Source of the DNA: Parapristionchus giblindavisi
Taxonomy: Eukaryota; Nematoda; Chromadorea; Rhabditida; Diplogasteridae
Length of the DNA stretch: 64,000 nucleotides
Assembly: GCA_943737045.1 (NCBI GenBank)
Contig: CALSFV010000342.1
Span: 186,001 to 250,000 of the forward strand
Reading direction: 5' to 3'
Shown: positions 37,301 to 47,490 of the stretch, one piece after another
Numbering within the stretch: position 1 is the stretch's first letter
Layout of the letters: each line of letters begins with the position of its first letter
Translations under genes and position numbers: made by a program
The notes under the pieces: model-generated
Databases searched by the model: none
The model's input: the letters and a program-made list of their open reading frames with translations, nothing else
What the model was told of the DNA's origin: nothing

Positions 37301-40300
37301 AGTGACAGGGTGGGAAAGGGTCCAGATCCTGAACTGCAGAAGCCTCATCCTGCAGCAACGATTTACGCGTACGCTGAGGTGAGTTCGAAATTGATTGTCA
37401 GTGACTCCCGCAACGAAAACCTGATTACTGTAGGTGCGCTTTCCAGACTCTTTACGGTCGCTTCGCGAGCTATAAAGTCAGCGTGCCGACACCAGAGGAG
37501 GACTGCACCCTGGGCCAAATTTGGAAGGTAGAGAATCATTTGATTCAATTATATTACAAAATCAATTATATTATATATTCCTACAGTAGCGCAATATCTT
37601 AATACACTTTTTAGTTCTGCTGTCATTTTGGCGTCAGATGAGATATCAAGCTGAAAGTTGTACATGATGTACCCACAGTATGTACGTATTCGATCCTCTC
37701 ATAAGGTCTCACTGGCCTTTCTGGTTATTGCATAGTGATGACGCTACCGAACAACACTTTTTTTAGAAAATTCATTATTCTTTCAGGGATTTTTTCGTAC
37801 TCATCAAACTTCGTGAGCATTGGGAGAAGAACAAGGTCTATCTAGGAAAAAAATTTCAGGTTGCTGCGAATTCGGGTATTGGCTGCAGACTTGCTGCAAC
37901 TTCGTGGTCGCAAAATCATATCTCGGCTTCTAGAAGAGCTTTAAAGGAGTTCAAAGCAGCAAACTGATTCTCTGGGTGAATCCTAATGATCCTGTAAGTA
38001 TGGTGGTGCTGGCATATCATTCACCCTTATGGATCGAAAAAGTAACTTTTTTTAAAAGACCAAACTTTGAAAAATCACAATTCTGGGGGGCGGACATTGT
38101 AAAATTCTGGTTTTTGGATAGGAATGTTGAAAATATATTAATTAATCGATTCCCCGCTTTTTAGAGCGATTGCTATTCTTTCTTGTCTGCGGCAGTCGAT
38201 TATCTGAAGGATAGTCCTTTTTGCCGCACTCCCTTCTCCTCATGCGTCCCGCAAACATTTCTGGGTCTTCAACACTGCTCAACGAGATTTGATAGATGAA
38301 ATAACTCTAAAACGTAATGTCGCTAATCCTGAACATCGTGTCTATAAAAGAAAGCGTTTTTGATCTTCTGTTATCGAATGAAACAACTTTTCATTGTGAT
38401 TTTGAGCAAAATTTGACGAAAAATGAGCAAAGATAAAAGATCAAAGATCGAAAACACAAAGATGAAAGATGAAAAACTCGATTCATAAAGTGTCTCTCTA
38501 TCCTGACTAACAAAAATCACAATAAGCGGCTAAATCGTCATTGAGCAGTGTCGAAGACCCGGAAATGTTTGCGGGTCGCGTGATGAGAAGGGAGTGCGGC
38601 CAAAACTACTATCCTTCAGATAATCGACTGCCGCAGACAAGAAGGAATAGCAATCGCTCTAAAAAGCGGGGAATCGATTAATTAATATATTTTCAACATT
38701 CCTATCCAAAAACCAAAATTTTACAAAGTTCGCCCCCAGAATTGTGATTTTTCAAAGTTGGGTATTTTAAAAAAAGTGACTTTTTCGATCCATGAGGGTG
38801 AATGATGTGCTAGCGCTACCATACTTACAGGATCATTAGGATTCACCGAGAGAATCAGTTTGCTGCTTTAAACTACTTTTTAAAGCTCTAAACTTTTTAA
38901 ACTACTTTAAAAAGCTCTTCTAGAAGCCGAGATAAGATTTTGCGACTGCGAAGTTGCAGCAAGTCTGCAGCCTACACCCGAATTCGCAGCAACCTGAAAC
39001 TTTTTTCTGGATAGGCCTTGTTGTTCTCTTAATGCTCACGAAGTTTGACGAGTACGAACAAATCCCTGAAAGAATAATGAATTTTCGAAAAAGTGATGTT
39101 CGGTAGCGTCATCACTATGCAATAACCAGAAAGGCCCGTGAGACCTTATAAGAGGATCGAATACGTGCATACTGTGGGTACATCATGTACAACTTTCAGC
39201 TTGATATCTCATCTAACGCCAAAATGGCAGCAGAACTAAAAAAGTGTATTAAGACTTTGCGGCGCTACTGTATATGAGAGGAATCGCGAGAGAATCGACC
39301 GTTTCAGAGGGTCCGCGGACATAGAAAATTCGACCCCCTGAAAAATTCAGATTAAGTACTTTGAACGATGCTCTATCGAACTGCGTTGGCCGAATTTGCA
39401 TATCTGCTCTCATTTTCGAGTTACGGTAGGTCAAAGTTGGCAGGTACGGTATTTTTGGCTCGAGTGTGCGTCAGAAAAATGATCATAACTCCGTTCAAAA
39501 TAATGATAGACACTTTTTCAAAAAAAGGATCGAAAGAGGAGAATTTGTGCAACATTTCCCAGTTGATGACCTCATTTGTCGACCATGCGCCGATGCGGGG
39601 CGGTCGGTTTTATGAAAAAGTGACGTAACTTTCCTAATCGGAAAAAGTGAACTTTGCTTCTATGCGCGTTTTGTTGCATCCATATGTGTCTAAAAATGAC
39701 CCAAGTTTCAGATGATTTGAGAAATGCAAAAAAAAAGCGTTGATTTTAGTGACGCGACCTCGGACCTGACATTGGAAAGAACGACTTATTCCTTTATCAA
39801 GAGACAGCAAAGGTGCTTAAATGACTCAAAAACATTCAAAAAACATTAGGAGCTCAAAATACCCATATATGACAGTTATTTGAAACACAAAATCACCGAA
39901 TTCCGAAAAATTTGAAAAAAACCCATATTTTGCTTTTCCACGTGGAAAAAACGTCTCAGTAATGATAATTAATCTTTATAATATTTCTTATAATGTTTTT
40001 GAACATTTTTGTTTTTGGAAGTGAAGGCCTATCTGCTCTTAGAGCCGAGATATCCGCCATCGAGATTACACGCGCGCGCCCCAACTCCGCACGATGTGTT
40101 GCCATAAAATGAACGTTTTCCAGCTCAGAATGACTCAAAACAACTTGTTTCATCATTCTTATCACGAAAAAAAACCTTGGAACAAGTTTTCTGTGTCTGT
40201 AAAAATCAGCAAAAGATTTGGATCGAACCGGGGTTCGAACCCGCTCGGTGGTAAAGGTAAAGAAGTAAAGAGGTACCGCTCTAAAAACACCGAGCGGGTT

Positions 40301-43300
40301 CGAACCCCGGTTCGATCCAAATCTTTTGCTGATTTTTACAGACACAGAAAACTTGTTCCAAGGTTTTTTTTCGTGATAAGAATGATGAAACAAGTTGTTT
40401 TGAGTCATTCTGAGCTGGAAAACGTTCATTTTATGGCAACACATCGTGCGGAGTTGGGGCGCGCGCGTGTAATCTCGATGGCGGATATCTCGGCTCTAAG
40501 AGCAGATAGGCCTTCACTTCCAAAAACAAAAATGTTCAAAAACATTATAAGAAATATTATAAAGATTAATTAACATTACTGAGACGTTTTTTCCACGTGG
40601 AAAAGCAAAATATGGGTTTTTTTCAAATTTTTCGGAATTCGGTGATTTTGTGTTTCAAATAACTGTCATATATGGGTATTTTGAGCTCCTAATGTTTTTT
40701 GAATGTTTTTGAGTCATTTAAGCACCTTTGCTGTCTCTTGATAAAGGAATAAGTCGTTCTTTCCAATGTCAGGTCCGAGGTCGCGTCACTAAAATCAACG
40801 CTTTTTTTTTTGCATTTCTCAAATCATCTGAAACTTGGGTCATTTTTAGACACATATGGATGCAACAAAACGCGCATAGAAGCAAAGTTCACTTTTTCCG
40901 ATTAGGAAAGTTACGTCACTTTTTCATAAAACCGACCGCCCCGCACCGGCGCATGGTCGACAAATGAGGTCATCAACTGGGAAATGTTGCACAAATTCTC
41001 CTCTTTCGATCCTTTTTTTGAAAAAGTGTCTATCATTATTTTGAACGGAGTTATGATCATTTTTCTGACGCACACTCGAGCCAAAAATACCGTACCTGCC
41101 AACTTTGACCTACCGTAACTCGAAAATGAGAGCAGATATGCAAATTCGGCCAACGCAGTTCGGTAGAGCATCGTTCAAAGTACTTAATCTGAATTTTTCA
41201 GGGGGTCGAAATTTCTATGTCCGGGGGGTGGTCGAACCTCTGGCGATTCCTCTCATATTATAGTTACTATACTTGTTACAACTTAATATATTATACCATC
41301 AATTATATTATATTATTATATTATTATTATTATCATTATTATTATTATTATTATTCTATGTATTCCTTCTAGTTGGCGTGGTTTTAGCAAACGTCATCGC
41401 TTTTGAAAATGGCAAATTTTTCGTCTCGTTTTTGCAAACCCTCCAGTACTCTCCCGTCTGGAAAAGAAAACAGGAAATATGAGAGAGCATGCAAAAGTGA
41501 GAGGGCAATTGCGCCATTTTAATTTTTGGCAACTTTCATATTCTAACCTTTCTTATATGTTATATACATATATTCCTGAATGAGACTGCTATGCAGCGCA
41601 CTCTAATTTAGGAATATTTATATATGAATATAAAAAGAATATTAAAATATTTTGAAAAAAATATGAATATATTGGAATTTGTTTTGCATATGAGCATTTG
41701 CATTTTGCATATGTTTTGTATATGATTGTGATACAATTTCTATTGTACAAAATGATTAAAGGGAAAATGCAGCCAAAATTTCACTATTTTTAATTTTCTT
41801 AATTTTTCGCCAGAGAGTCTATCGAGGTGTGAATTAAACATGTGATAAAAAGAATTTGAAAAATATATATATAATACGCATAAAAACGCGTATGAAAAAA
41901 TCTATGGGTTACTGTAGGTTCGCCAAAGATTCTGTATAATGTTAGATATTCGAAAGAGTGAGCTCTGTAAGTGAAAAAAGTGTCGAGATCTTTGTGGTGT
42001 GCACATTAGGAAACGTCGAATAAACTACAGTAACCCGGCGAAATACACCAGCAGTTTTTCAACGTTCTAATTACATTATTTCCTTATAAGAGACAAATTA
42101 TTATTTAATTTTTACATTTTTCGAAGCAGAATTCAAAGCTCTATCATATGAGATCAACTTAATTTTTCGTTTCCTGGTCCCTTTAAATGGACTTATTTTT
42201 ATAATTAATTTAATAAATTTAGTTAATAATGAATTTTCAGACACCCTCATGCCAGGTTGGACAAATCTTCTACGGCGAGCTAATTATCTACGGAGTTCTC
42301 GTTGGGCAGTCTATGACTTCAGGTATGATACTGATTTATCTTACAAGGGAATGCCCTGAGGCCACACTCTCCGATCAAGTCAAAATTTTTACTGGAGGTA
42401 CACTTCATATAGGGATGATGTTTGGCGGTATCTGAAATTGCTTCGCTCTTCTTTAGAATTTTAAATTTATTTTTAAAAATCGACAAAAAAAATTACAGCG
42501 TGCACATCTTTATCAGAAATAGCACCATAACATCGTAATCAGAGTGAAAAAGTCACATATGCAAATTTGATTGCTAAAAATCGGTTTTGAAAGTGTTTAC
42601 GCTGTTTTTTTTTGTCGATTTTGTAATTAATTTTAAAATTTCAAAGAAGAGCTCAGCAATTTCTGATACCGCCAAACATCATCCCTATATGAAGTGTACC
42701 TCTAGTAAAAATTTGGACCTGATCGGTGAGTGTGGCCTCAGGGCATTCCCTTGTTAGACACAGCATTCATAATACACCTAGCCAATTTTAAAATACGCTA
42801 TGGCAATGTTGACAAAGAAAGGGAGAGATCATTGCCAGAGAGTTTCCAATTATTATAGAATTAAAACTGTCCGAACAATACAAATTCCGCTATTTGCCGC
42901 GCAATATTCAGACTCCGCCCACTTCTTCGCGCGACATACCATTTTCTCTAGTTTTATCGAATTTTATGGCGTTTCCTCATCATTTCACAGGACTTTCAAT
43001 AAAAATAAAATTATATGCATTGGAAAAACGTTCGAAAAAACCTTCCGAAAATTTGGAGTGCGTTTTTCTCAACGGTGGAGAAGTTTACTATATTCGGCAT
43101 TTGGCGCGGTGTGTGCAAAACTTTTGTAATTCTATAATAGCTCGTGGTGCCACTTTATGTATGCCTTTTTTATGATTGCGTAGAATGATTGAAGTTTGCG
43201 ATCTCCAAGCTCTAATTGTAAGAGTCAACCCTCGCAATCCAACACCAATCCTTTTTTTATCTATGAACTAGTATCCCCTCCGATCAATCAATAATATCCC

Positions 43301-43623
43301 CAAATCAATCGATAGTAATCCGTCGATATTTTCTCCTCCAACCAAACAATAATATCCCCAAATCAATCGATAATTTCAGGCATCATTCCGGGCATTGTCT
43401 CCGCTTGCAGCGTGCTCATTGGTGTCGTATGCTTCGTGAACACCGAGCCCCGCTTCCCCTCTCCCAACAGATTTTTCGGGTACGGCATATCGATAGACTA
43501 CGATATCCAAAAATCAATAATTACAGTATTCTCTTCGGCTTCTGCGGACACTTCGTCGCTCTCATCGTTCAGTATGCGGTCATCTTCCTATTGAAAACGA
43601 CTGAAAATAAATCGATATTCTAA
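31317..43623 (+). CDS. Multi-pass membrane protein, paralogue 3 (388 aa)
   Basis: Exons: 31317-31385, 31706-31795, 32701-32796, 33797-33850, 34369-34479, 34955-35013, 35606-35696, 35771-35818, 37122-37212, 37281-37378, 37447-37527, 42241-42322, 43380-43479, 43527-43623. The frame is open, starts MPVGWCESIPFERMRKWKR and ends TTENKSIF. The stop has moved nine codons downstream relative to copy 1, through loss of the ancestral TAA near 43596. Hydrophobic segments occupy the same exons as in copy 1. The gene has swollen to 12.3 kb: intron 8 (1.3 kb) holds a fold-back and an RTE-type LINE remnant, and intron 11 (4.7 kb) holds two long fold-backs side by side. Exon 4 uses GTGATC as donor where the others use GTAATT. 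Intron 5 keeps the empty site for the 3.26-kb element present in copy 4. Function unknown. Confidence 0.82.
31840..32185 (-). mobile_element. SINE-3, reversed, in intron 2 of copy 3
   Basis: The minus strand carries TTGGTGTAGTGGTAAAGGCG (A box) and CGCGGGTTCGAACCCTATTG (B box). Upstream of the head is GCAAATACATAACATATCGG, and the tail runs into CACGAAAATATTCCCCGGAC. The best-preserved head of this family, but the anticodon arm is not clean. Confidence 0.75.
32180..32302. mobile_element. Fold-back A, full-length copy
   Basis: TTTAAAGACACAACCAAAGC, CTCTCCGCATTGGCAATACT, AGTGAGAGAGTGTGACCAGA, AATTATCTTGGGGTGTCGC. It abuts SINE-3 and is followed by a second short partial copy to about 32375. 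Confidence 0.8.
32982..33062. repeat. Short MITE, GTAACGCC-type stem
   Basis: GCGCACGCCGTAACGACGG and GGGTTACGGCGTGCTCCCG with TTTTCAAAACG / CGTTTTGAAAATG flanks form a hairpin related to 12325-12430. Confidence 0.75.
33970..34060 (+). repeat. 27-bp tandem repeat, three units
   Basis: CCCCGCGGGGCACCCTGTCT, CCCCGCGGGACACCCTGTTA and CCACTGGGCACCCCGTCGAT follow each other at 26-27-bp spacing in intron 4 of copy 3. Confidence 0.75.
34103..34205. mobile_element. MITE with TAACCGTTTGCCGGCAAA termini
   Basis: TAACCGTTTGCCGGCAAAC and ATGACGTCACAACC are mirrored by GGTTGTGACGTAATTTTTGT and CGGCAAACGGTTTA. About 103 bp, in intron 4 of copy 3. Confidence 0.85.
34556..34640. repeat. Fold-back A in intron 5 of copy 3
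   Basis: CACTCTCCGTTCTGGCAACA, CTCGTAGACAAAGAAAGCGA, GTATTGCTAGAGCGGAGAGT. It is the paralogue of the copy in intron 5 of gene copy 4 that took the 3.26-kb insertion. The outer right arm (GTGTGGCTTTAAATTAG) is displaced to about 34789 by another insertion. Confidence 0.75.
36030..36490. mobile_element. Fold-back element in intron 8 of copy 3
   Basis: TTTATAGTAGCGATCGTTCA pairs with GAGCGATCGCTACTATAAAC. Outer parts (ACGCCATACGCCTGGG against CCCATGCGTGGTAGGGCG) and inner CCAAAATTTTTGGTTA stems continue the palindrome to a centre near 36265. Confidence 0.82.
36740..37078 (-). mobile_element. RTE-type non-LTR retrotransposon fragment
   Basis: The minus-strand frame reads RSDRATRIITQMKMERKIMG, VTLMDRWIEMSAYREAN, then KRKARWALKVRSMD and RATTVWTPYNRNPPSG. 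The order matches the conserved region after the reverse transcriptase in RTE-like elements (MER-MLG-x-L-x-DR, then KW-W-GH, then W-P-G-R-PP-RW). It is 5'-truncated, and a stop occurs after NPPSGI, so it is not functional. It lies in intron 8 of gene copy 3, antisense to the gene. Confidence 0.78.
37584..39270. mobile_element. Long fold-back, Tc1/mariner-type ends, copy b
   Basis: A second member of the 22774-24428 family: CAGTAGCGC ends, TA on both sides (37582-37583, 39271-39272), arms sharing GGCGTCAGATGAGATATCAA and AGCGATTGCTATTCTTTCTT, and a central GATCAAA-containing stretch. The left terminus is altered (CAATATCTTAATACAC) compared with copy a. Confidence 0.87.
39275..41255. mobile_element. 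2-kb near-perfect fold-back with tRNA B-box centre
   Basis: Ends TGAGAGGAATCGCGAG (inverted), TA on both sides, symmetry axis near 40269. Arms are nearly identical for about 950 bp. The centre is GGGGTTCGAACCCGCTCGG, a 35-bp spacer, and the mirror image, so a Pol III B-box-like GGTTCGAACCC appears on both strands. Open frames in the two arms mirror each other and are not taken as genes. It lies directly beside copy b of the previous family in intron 11. Confidence 0.9.
42341..42757. mobile_element. Fold-back, CAAGGGAATGC termini (intron 12 of copy 3)
   Basis: CAAGGGAATGCCCTGAGGCC at the left and its mirror at the right are flanked by TTA. Copies 1 and 2 keep the uninterrupted CCTAGACA sequence at this point of intron 12, an empty site. 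Relatives: 53363-53889 and 55990-56413. Confidence 0.88.
42851..43140. mobile_element. 290-bp MITE, TATTATAGAATTA termini
   Basis: TATTATAGAATTAAAACTGT at the left and GTAATTCTATAATA at the right; interior GACTCCGCCCACTTCTTCGC. A second copy in the opposite orientation is at 62787-63083. Confidence 0.85.
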
Positions 43624-43719
43624 TCGATTATCGATCGATTGAAATGATCTACTACCTCATTGAAATGATTATACCTCTACCTACCTCATTCTACCTCACT
43701 ATGTACCAAGCAATATTTA

Positions 43720-44010
43720 TCTTCATTGTATTTAATAAGTTGTCCAAATGTTTTTGATGTAGCGAAAATCGCGTAATCTTTAAAGGCACACCCCGAGCTA
43801 ACTTGAAACTCTCCGCACTGGCTATGCTCTACCGCTTTCGTTGTCTACGAGAGGGCGTTGTCAGACCGGATGGGCCTTTAAATTTACGCGACTTTCGCGT
43901 TGTATTATTTTTTGATGATAAAATTTATGTTGACCAAGTTGTTCGCGTGAATAAATTAATAATCTTTGATCTTTGAAGATCCTGGAAGATTAGAACAGTT
44001 CTCGAAGCGC
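43720..44010 (+). repeat. 3'-flank block of copy 3 unit with fold-back A
   Basis: TTTTGATGTAGCGAAAATCG, a shortened fold-back A (43780-43880), then GTGAATAAATTAATAATC. Same order as after copies 1 and 2. Confidence 0.7.
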
Positions 44011-44226
44011 AATACACAGTAGAAAAAGAGCTAAAACACCATAAGCTAGATGTAATACACTGAGCCCTGCGACGTCAATTCGATTAATTCAGTCATGCCA
44101 TTAATCGGGATAAAAAATGGACAATGCTGAACGTAAGCTCCAGTGGGTTGATGGAGATAAGGTGCCGGCAGACGAGCCTAAACCCGATCTTCACACCTAG
44201 GAAAGTTGTGTATTGGGAGCTTATAC

Positions 44227-44850
44227 CTTATACCCCCGCACGTTCGCGCTCCCTAAACGCGCCCCCCCCCCCCCGCGGCCCGCGGTGGGACGCATCATGC
44301 CGCATCGGTGAATAATTTTTTTCAAACATCTCATTGGTTGTGATCAGATAATATTAATATCACCGCAGAAACGAAAATTTTTGGTTGAGTGTGGACAGCG
44401 TCGCACGTTCGCCCTTCCTAAATGCGGCAGGTTGCGGCCCCCCGCGGCCCGTTGTGTGCCGCATCATGCCGCATCGATGAATAATTTTTTTTTAACAATT
44501 CGTTGTTTTTATCGTTGCATCATCTAATAAGGTTGCGGACATGATGATGCAACGATCGCAACCAATGAAATGTTTTAATAAAAAATTTATTCATCAATAC
44601 GGCATCATGCGGCACGCAGCGGGCGGCGGGGGGCCGCATCATGCCGCGTTTCGGGGGCACGGCTGGCTGTGTGACGCTGTCCACACTCAACCAAAAATTT
44701 TCGTTTCTGCGGTGATATTAATATTATCTGATGATGCAACGATCACAAGCAATGAAATGTTTGAAAAAACAATAATTCATCGATGCGGCATGATGCGGCC
44801 CCCCGCGGGCCGCGGGAGCCGCGTAGGGAGCGCGAACGTGCGGGACTGTA
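44227..44850. mobile_element. GC-rich fold-back element
   Basis: CCCGCACGTTCGCGCTCCCT pairs with AGGGAGCGCGAACGTGCGGG. Internal arms include ATCACCGCAGAAACGAAAAT and repeated GGCCCGCGG and GCATCATGCCGCAT words. Its GC content contrasts with the AT-rich surroundings. Confidence 0.88.
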
Positions 44851-46280
44851 TATAAAACACTATCTGAGAGAATTCAATAACTGGAATATTTTTTGGTATC
44901 GATGAAAAATTATTTTTTCTGTTTTTTGTATGATAATTACAGGCTCCATGAGTGAAGTACACTGGTACTTGGAAATTGCTTCCAATTGAAAATTCGCATC
45001 AGGAGGTGACCACACAACGATTTGGCGCCTTTTCCTAAAAGGTTGATTTCGAACCCAATCGATTCGGGAGTGGGTGCAATCGACTCCTTGGCTAATTCTA
45101 AGAAACTATTGCTAAGGAGAGTTTTTTGATCAACGGTCAACGAAGGCTGGAATTTTGAATTTTCGAAAAAAATTCCACATTTAATTAATTTTCACTATTT
45201 TGCTTCAACAACCCTACGTTTTTTTTATTTGCTTAATAGCTTCTAAATATCATAACACATCTTCAGCTTAAAATTCATAATTTAAAAAAAAATACATTTG
45301 ATATGAATTAATCATTTTTATAACGAAAATCGCAATTATGGTGTGGCATCTACAGTATCCCGAATCGATCAATTTAGAAATCTGGTAGTTTTAGGCATAT
45401 TTTACCGTTGTTCTTGACATGACTAAGGTATACGACTACTCCTCGTCTTCGGAGTGCACCCCTGCCCAGGTGCTGATGTCGATGAAAATTGACATTTTTC
45501 GTAAATTGATCACTATTTCGTTGTTTGTTATCCATAATTGATAAAAATTGGATCACTATACCAAAGTATCATCTATACAAACATACTAAAAAATGAAGAG
45601 AAATGGTTGACTGCGAAGAAAGTGTGTTGAAAAACCAAAATATTGTAGAATATTTGCCAGCACTTTACCGTACAGGTGCACTCCGAAGCCGAGGAGTAGT
45701 CGTATACCTTAGTCATGTCAAGAACAGCGGTACAATATGTTTAAAACTACCACATTTCTAAATTGATCGATTCGGGATACTGTAGGTGCCACACCATAAT
45801 TGCGATTTTCGTTATAAAAATGATTAATTCATATCAAATATATTTTTTAAAAATTATGAATTTTAAACTGAAGATGTGTTATGATATTTAGAAGCGATTA
45901 AACAAATAAAAAAAAACGTAGGGTTGTTGAAGCAAAATAGTGAAAATTAATTAAATGTGGAATTTTTTTCGAAAATTCAAAATTCCAGCCTTCGTTGACC
46001 GTTGATCAAAAAACTCTCCTTAGCAATAGTTTCTTAGAATTAACCAAGGAGTCCATTGCTCCCACTCACGAATCGATTGGCATCGAAATAAACTTTTTAG
46101 GAAAAGGCGCCAAATCGTTGTGTGGTCACCCCCTGATGCGAATTTTCAATTGGAAGCAATTTCCAAGTACCAGTGTACTTCACTCATGGAGCCTGTAATT
46201 ATCATACATAAAAGAGAAAAATCCATTTTTCGTCGATACCGCACCTATGTCGATTTTCTAAGATAGCGTGTTATATGTTA
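44846..46280. mobile_element. 1.4-kb fold-back with a mirrored 67-codon frame
   Basis: Axis near 45568; arms of about 700 bp. Each arm contains a 67-codon frame starting MTVDQKTLLSNSFLEL (45140-44937 minus, 45995-46198 plus). The frames differ by about five replacement and four silent changes, so there is little sign of purifying selection. Possibly a captured gene piece. Confidence 0.88.
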
Positions 46281-46423
46281 CTCAGCTGGAAAACTTGAAG
46301 GCCCATCTCGAATCCACCTGTGGGAAACAAGCTTTAATCTTTTGTTAGCCAGATGAAGTAAGACCACACATTGAAAGATTATCCAAGCCTGAGCTGGCTG
46401 GCAATGGCTAGGCTGTTCTACTC

Positions 46424-46660
46424 TTGTCTGCCTTCTCTCCCTCTCTCTCCATCTCTCTTTCGATCGCCCTTTCCCTCCCTCTCCTCTCTCTTCTCTGTTA
46501 TCTCTCCCTCTGTCTACGACCTCACCTGGCCCATGCTCTCCATCGTATATTATCTCCATCGTATCTCCATCGTACCCTGGCTCTTCATCGTATATTATTC
46601 CTTGATCGACTCATTCCCTCTCCACTCAGTCCCGACCTCAGTAATTGGACTAGATTGAGT
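46424..46660 (+). repeat. CT-rich block upstream of gene copy 4
   Basis: CTCCCTCTCTCTCCATCTCT and, later, CTCCATCGTATATTATCTCC repeats, ending CTCCACTCAGTCCCGACC. The unit block is diverged here. Confidence 0.7.
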
Positions 46661-46787
46661 ATATTTTTATAACTCCTTCTTATATCTCTCTCTTCTCTTC
46701 CTCGTTTAGGTTGGGACCGCAACGCGACGGAATGACGCGTTGCGGCTACACACAATACTAGCGCGTGTCCTTGATCAAGTCGTGACC

Positions 46788-46970
46788 AGAAATACCATGG
46801 CTTAGTGGCTAGAACTTTTGTGCAGCGATACCAGCCTCTGGGGTTCGATTCCAGCCCGGTGCAAATCAACTTTGCCGATTTTTCTTAGTGCGCGAGGCTT
46901 CAAGTCAAGCTTTCTTTGGGGATTTCCTTCCAATCAACCGCAGTGTCATTTCATTGCTGTCTCTAACGCT
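46788..46970 (+). mobile_element. SINE-1 copy
   Basis: CCATGGCTTAGTGGCTAGAA (A box), GGGGTTCGATTCCAGCCC (B box), GTGCAAATCAACTTTGCCGA body, then TCCAATCAACCGCAGTG. Confidence 0.88.
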
Positions 46971-47225
46971 CTATAACTCTCCTAAATGGGAAAGATGCCT
47001 TAAAGGGGCTGACACCTTTGTCAACGGCCTCTTCAGCGCTCTCTCGTTGTTAGATAACTGAGAAATAGTGTACGCAATGAATAGGCCATTGAGTGAGGTC
47101 ACTCTCCCTTTAAAGGGAGCGTTACCTCACTCAATGGTATCTTCATTGCGCACAGTATTTTTCTGTTCTCTAACACCGAGAGAGCATTGCGCGTCGAAGA
47201 GACCATTGAGAGAGGTTACGCTCCC

Positions 47226-47346
47226 TATAAGCACACCCCAAGCTAATTTTACTCTCCGCATTGGCAATACTCTCTAGCAGACAAAGAAAGCGAGAGAGTG
47301 CGGCTAGAGCGGAGTGTCTCGAATTAGCTCGGTGGTGGGGCTTTAT
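47226..47346. mobile_element. Fold-back A, full-length copy
   Basis: AAGCACACCCCAAGCTAATT, CTCTCCGCATTGGCAATACT, GCGAGAGAGTGCGGCTAGAG, GAATTAGCTCGGTGGTGGGG. Just upstream, an inverted pair around 47060-47220 (CACTCTCCCTTTAAAGGGAG) forms a further palindrome. Confidence 0.82.
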
Positions 47347-47490
47347 ACCCATTCACGTGCACCATTGCGCTCCGAATTCAGTCTATCGCTAACCGGAACC
47401 ATTGCTCTGCTCGTGAACGTAAAATCACTACATTGTCGTTTGATCTTTGATCTCTACCATCATTTCAGAGTCACCCTCTCTTGCGCAGCC

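Noticed and set aside
39368..41171. Mirrored frames in the 2-kb fold-back
   Set aside because: Each has an identical twin in the other arm and no motif, start context or splice structure.
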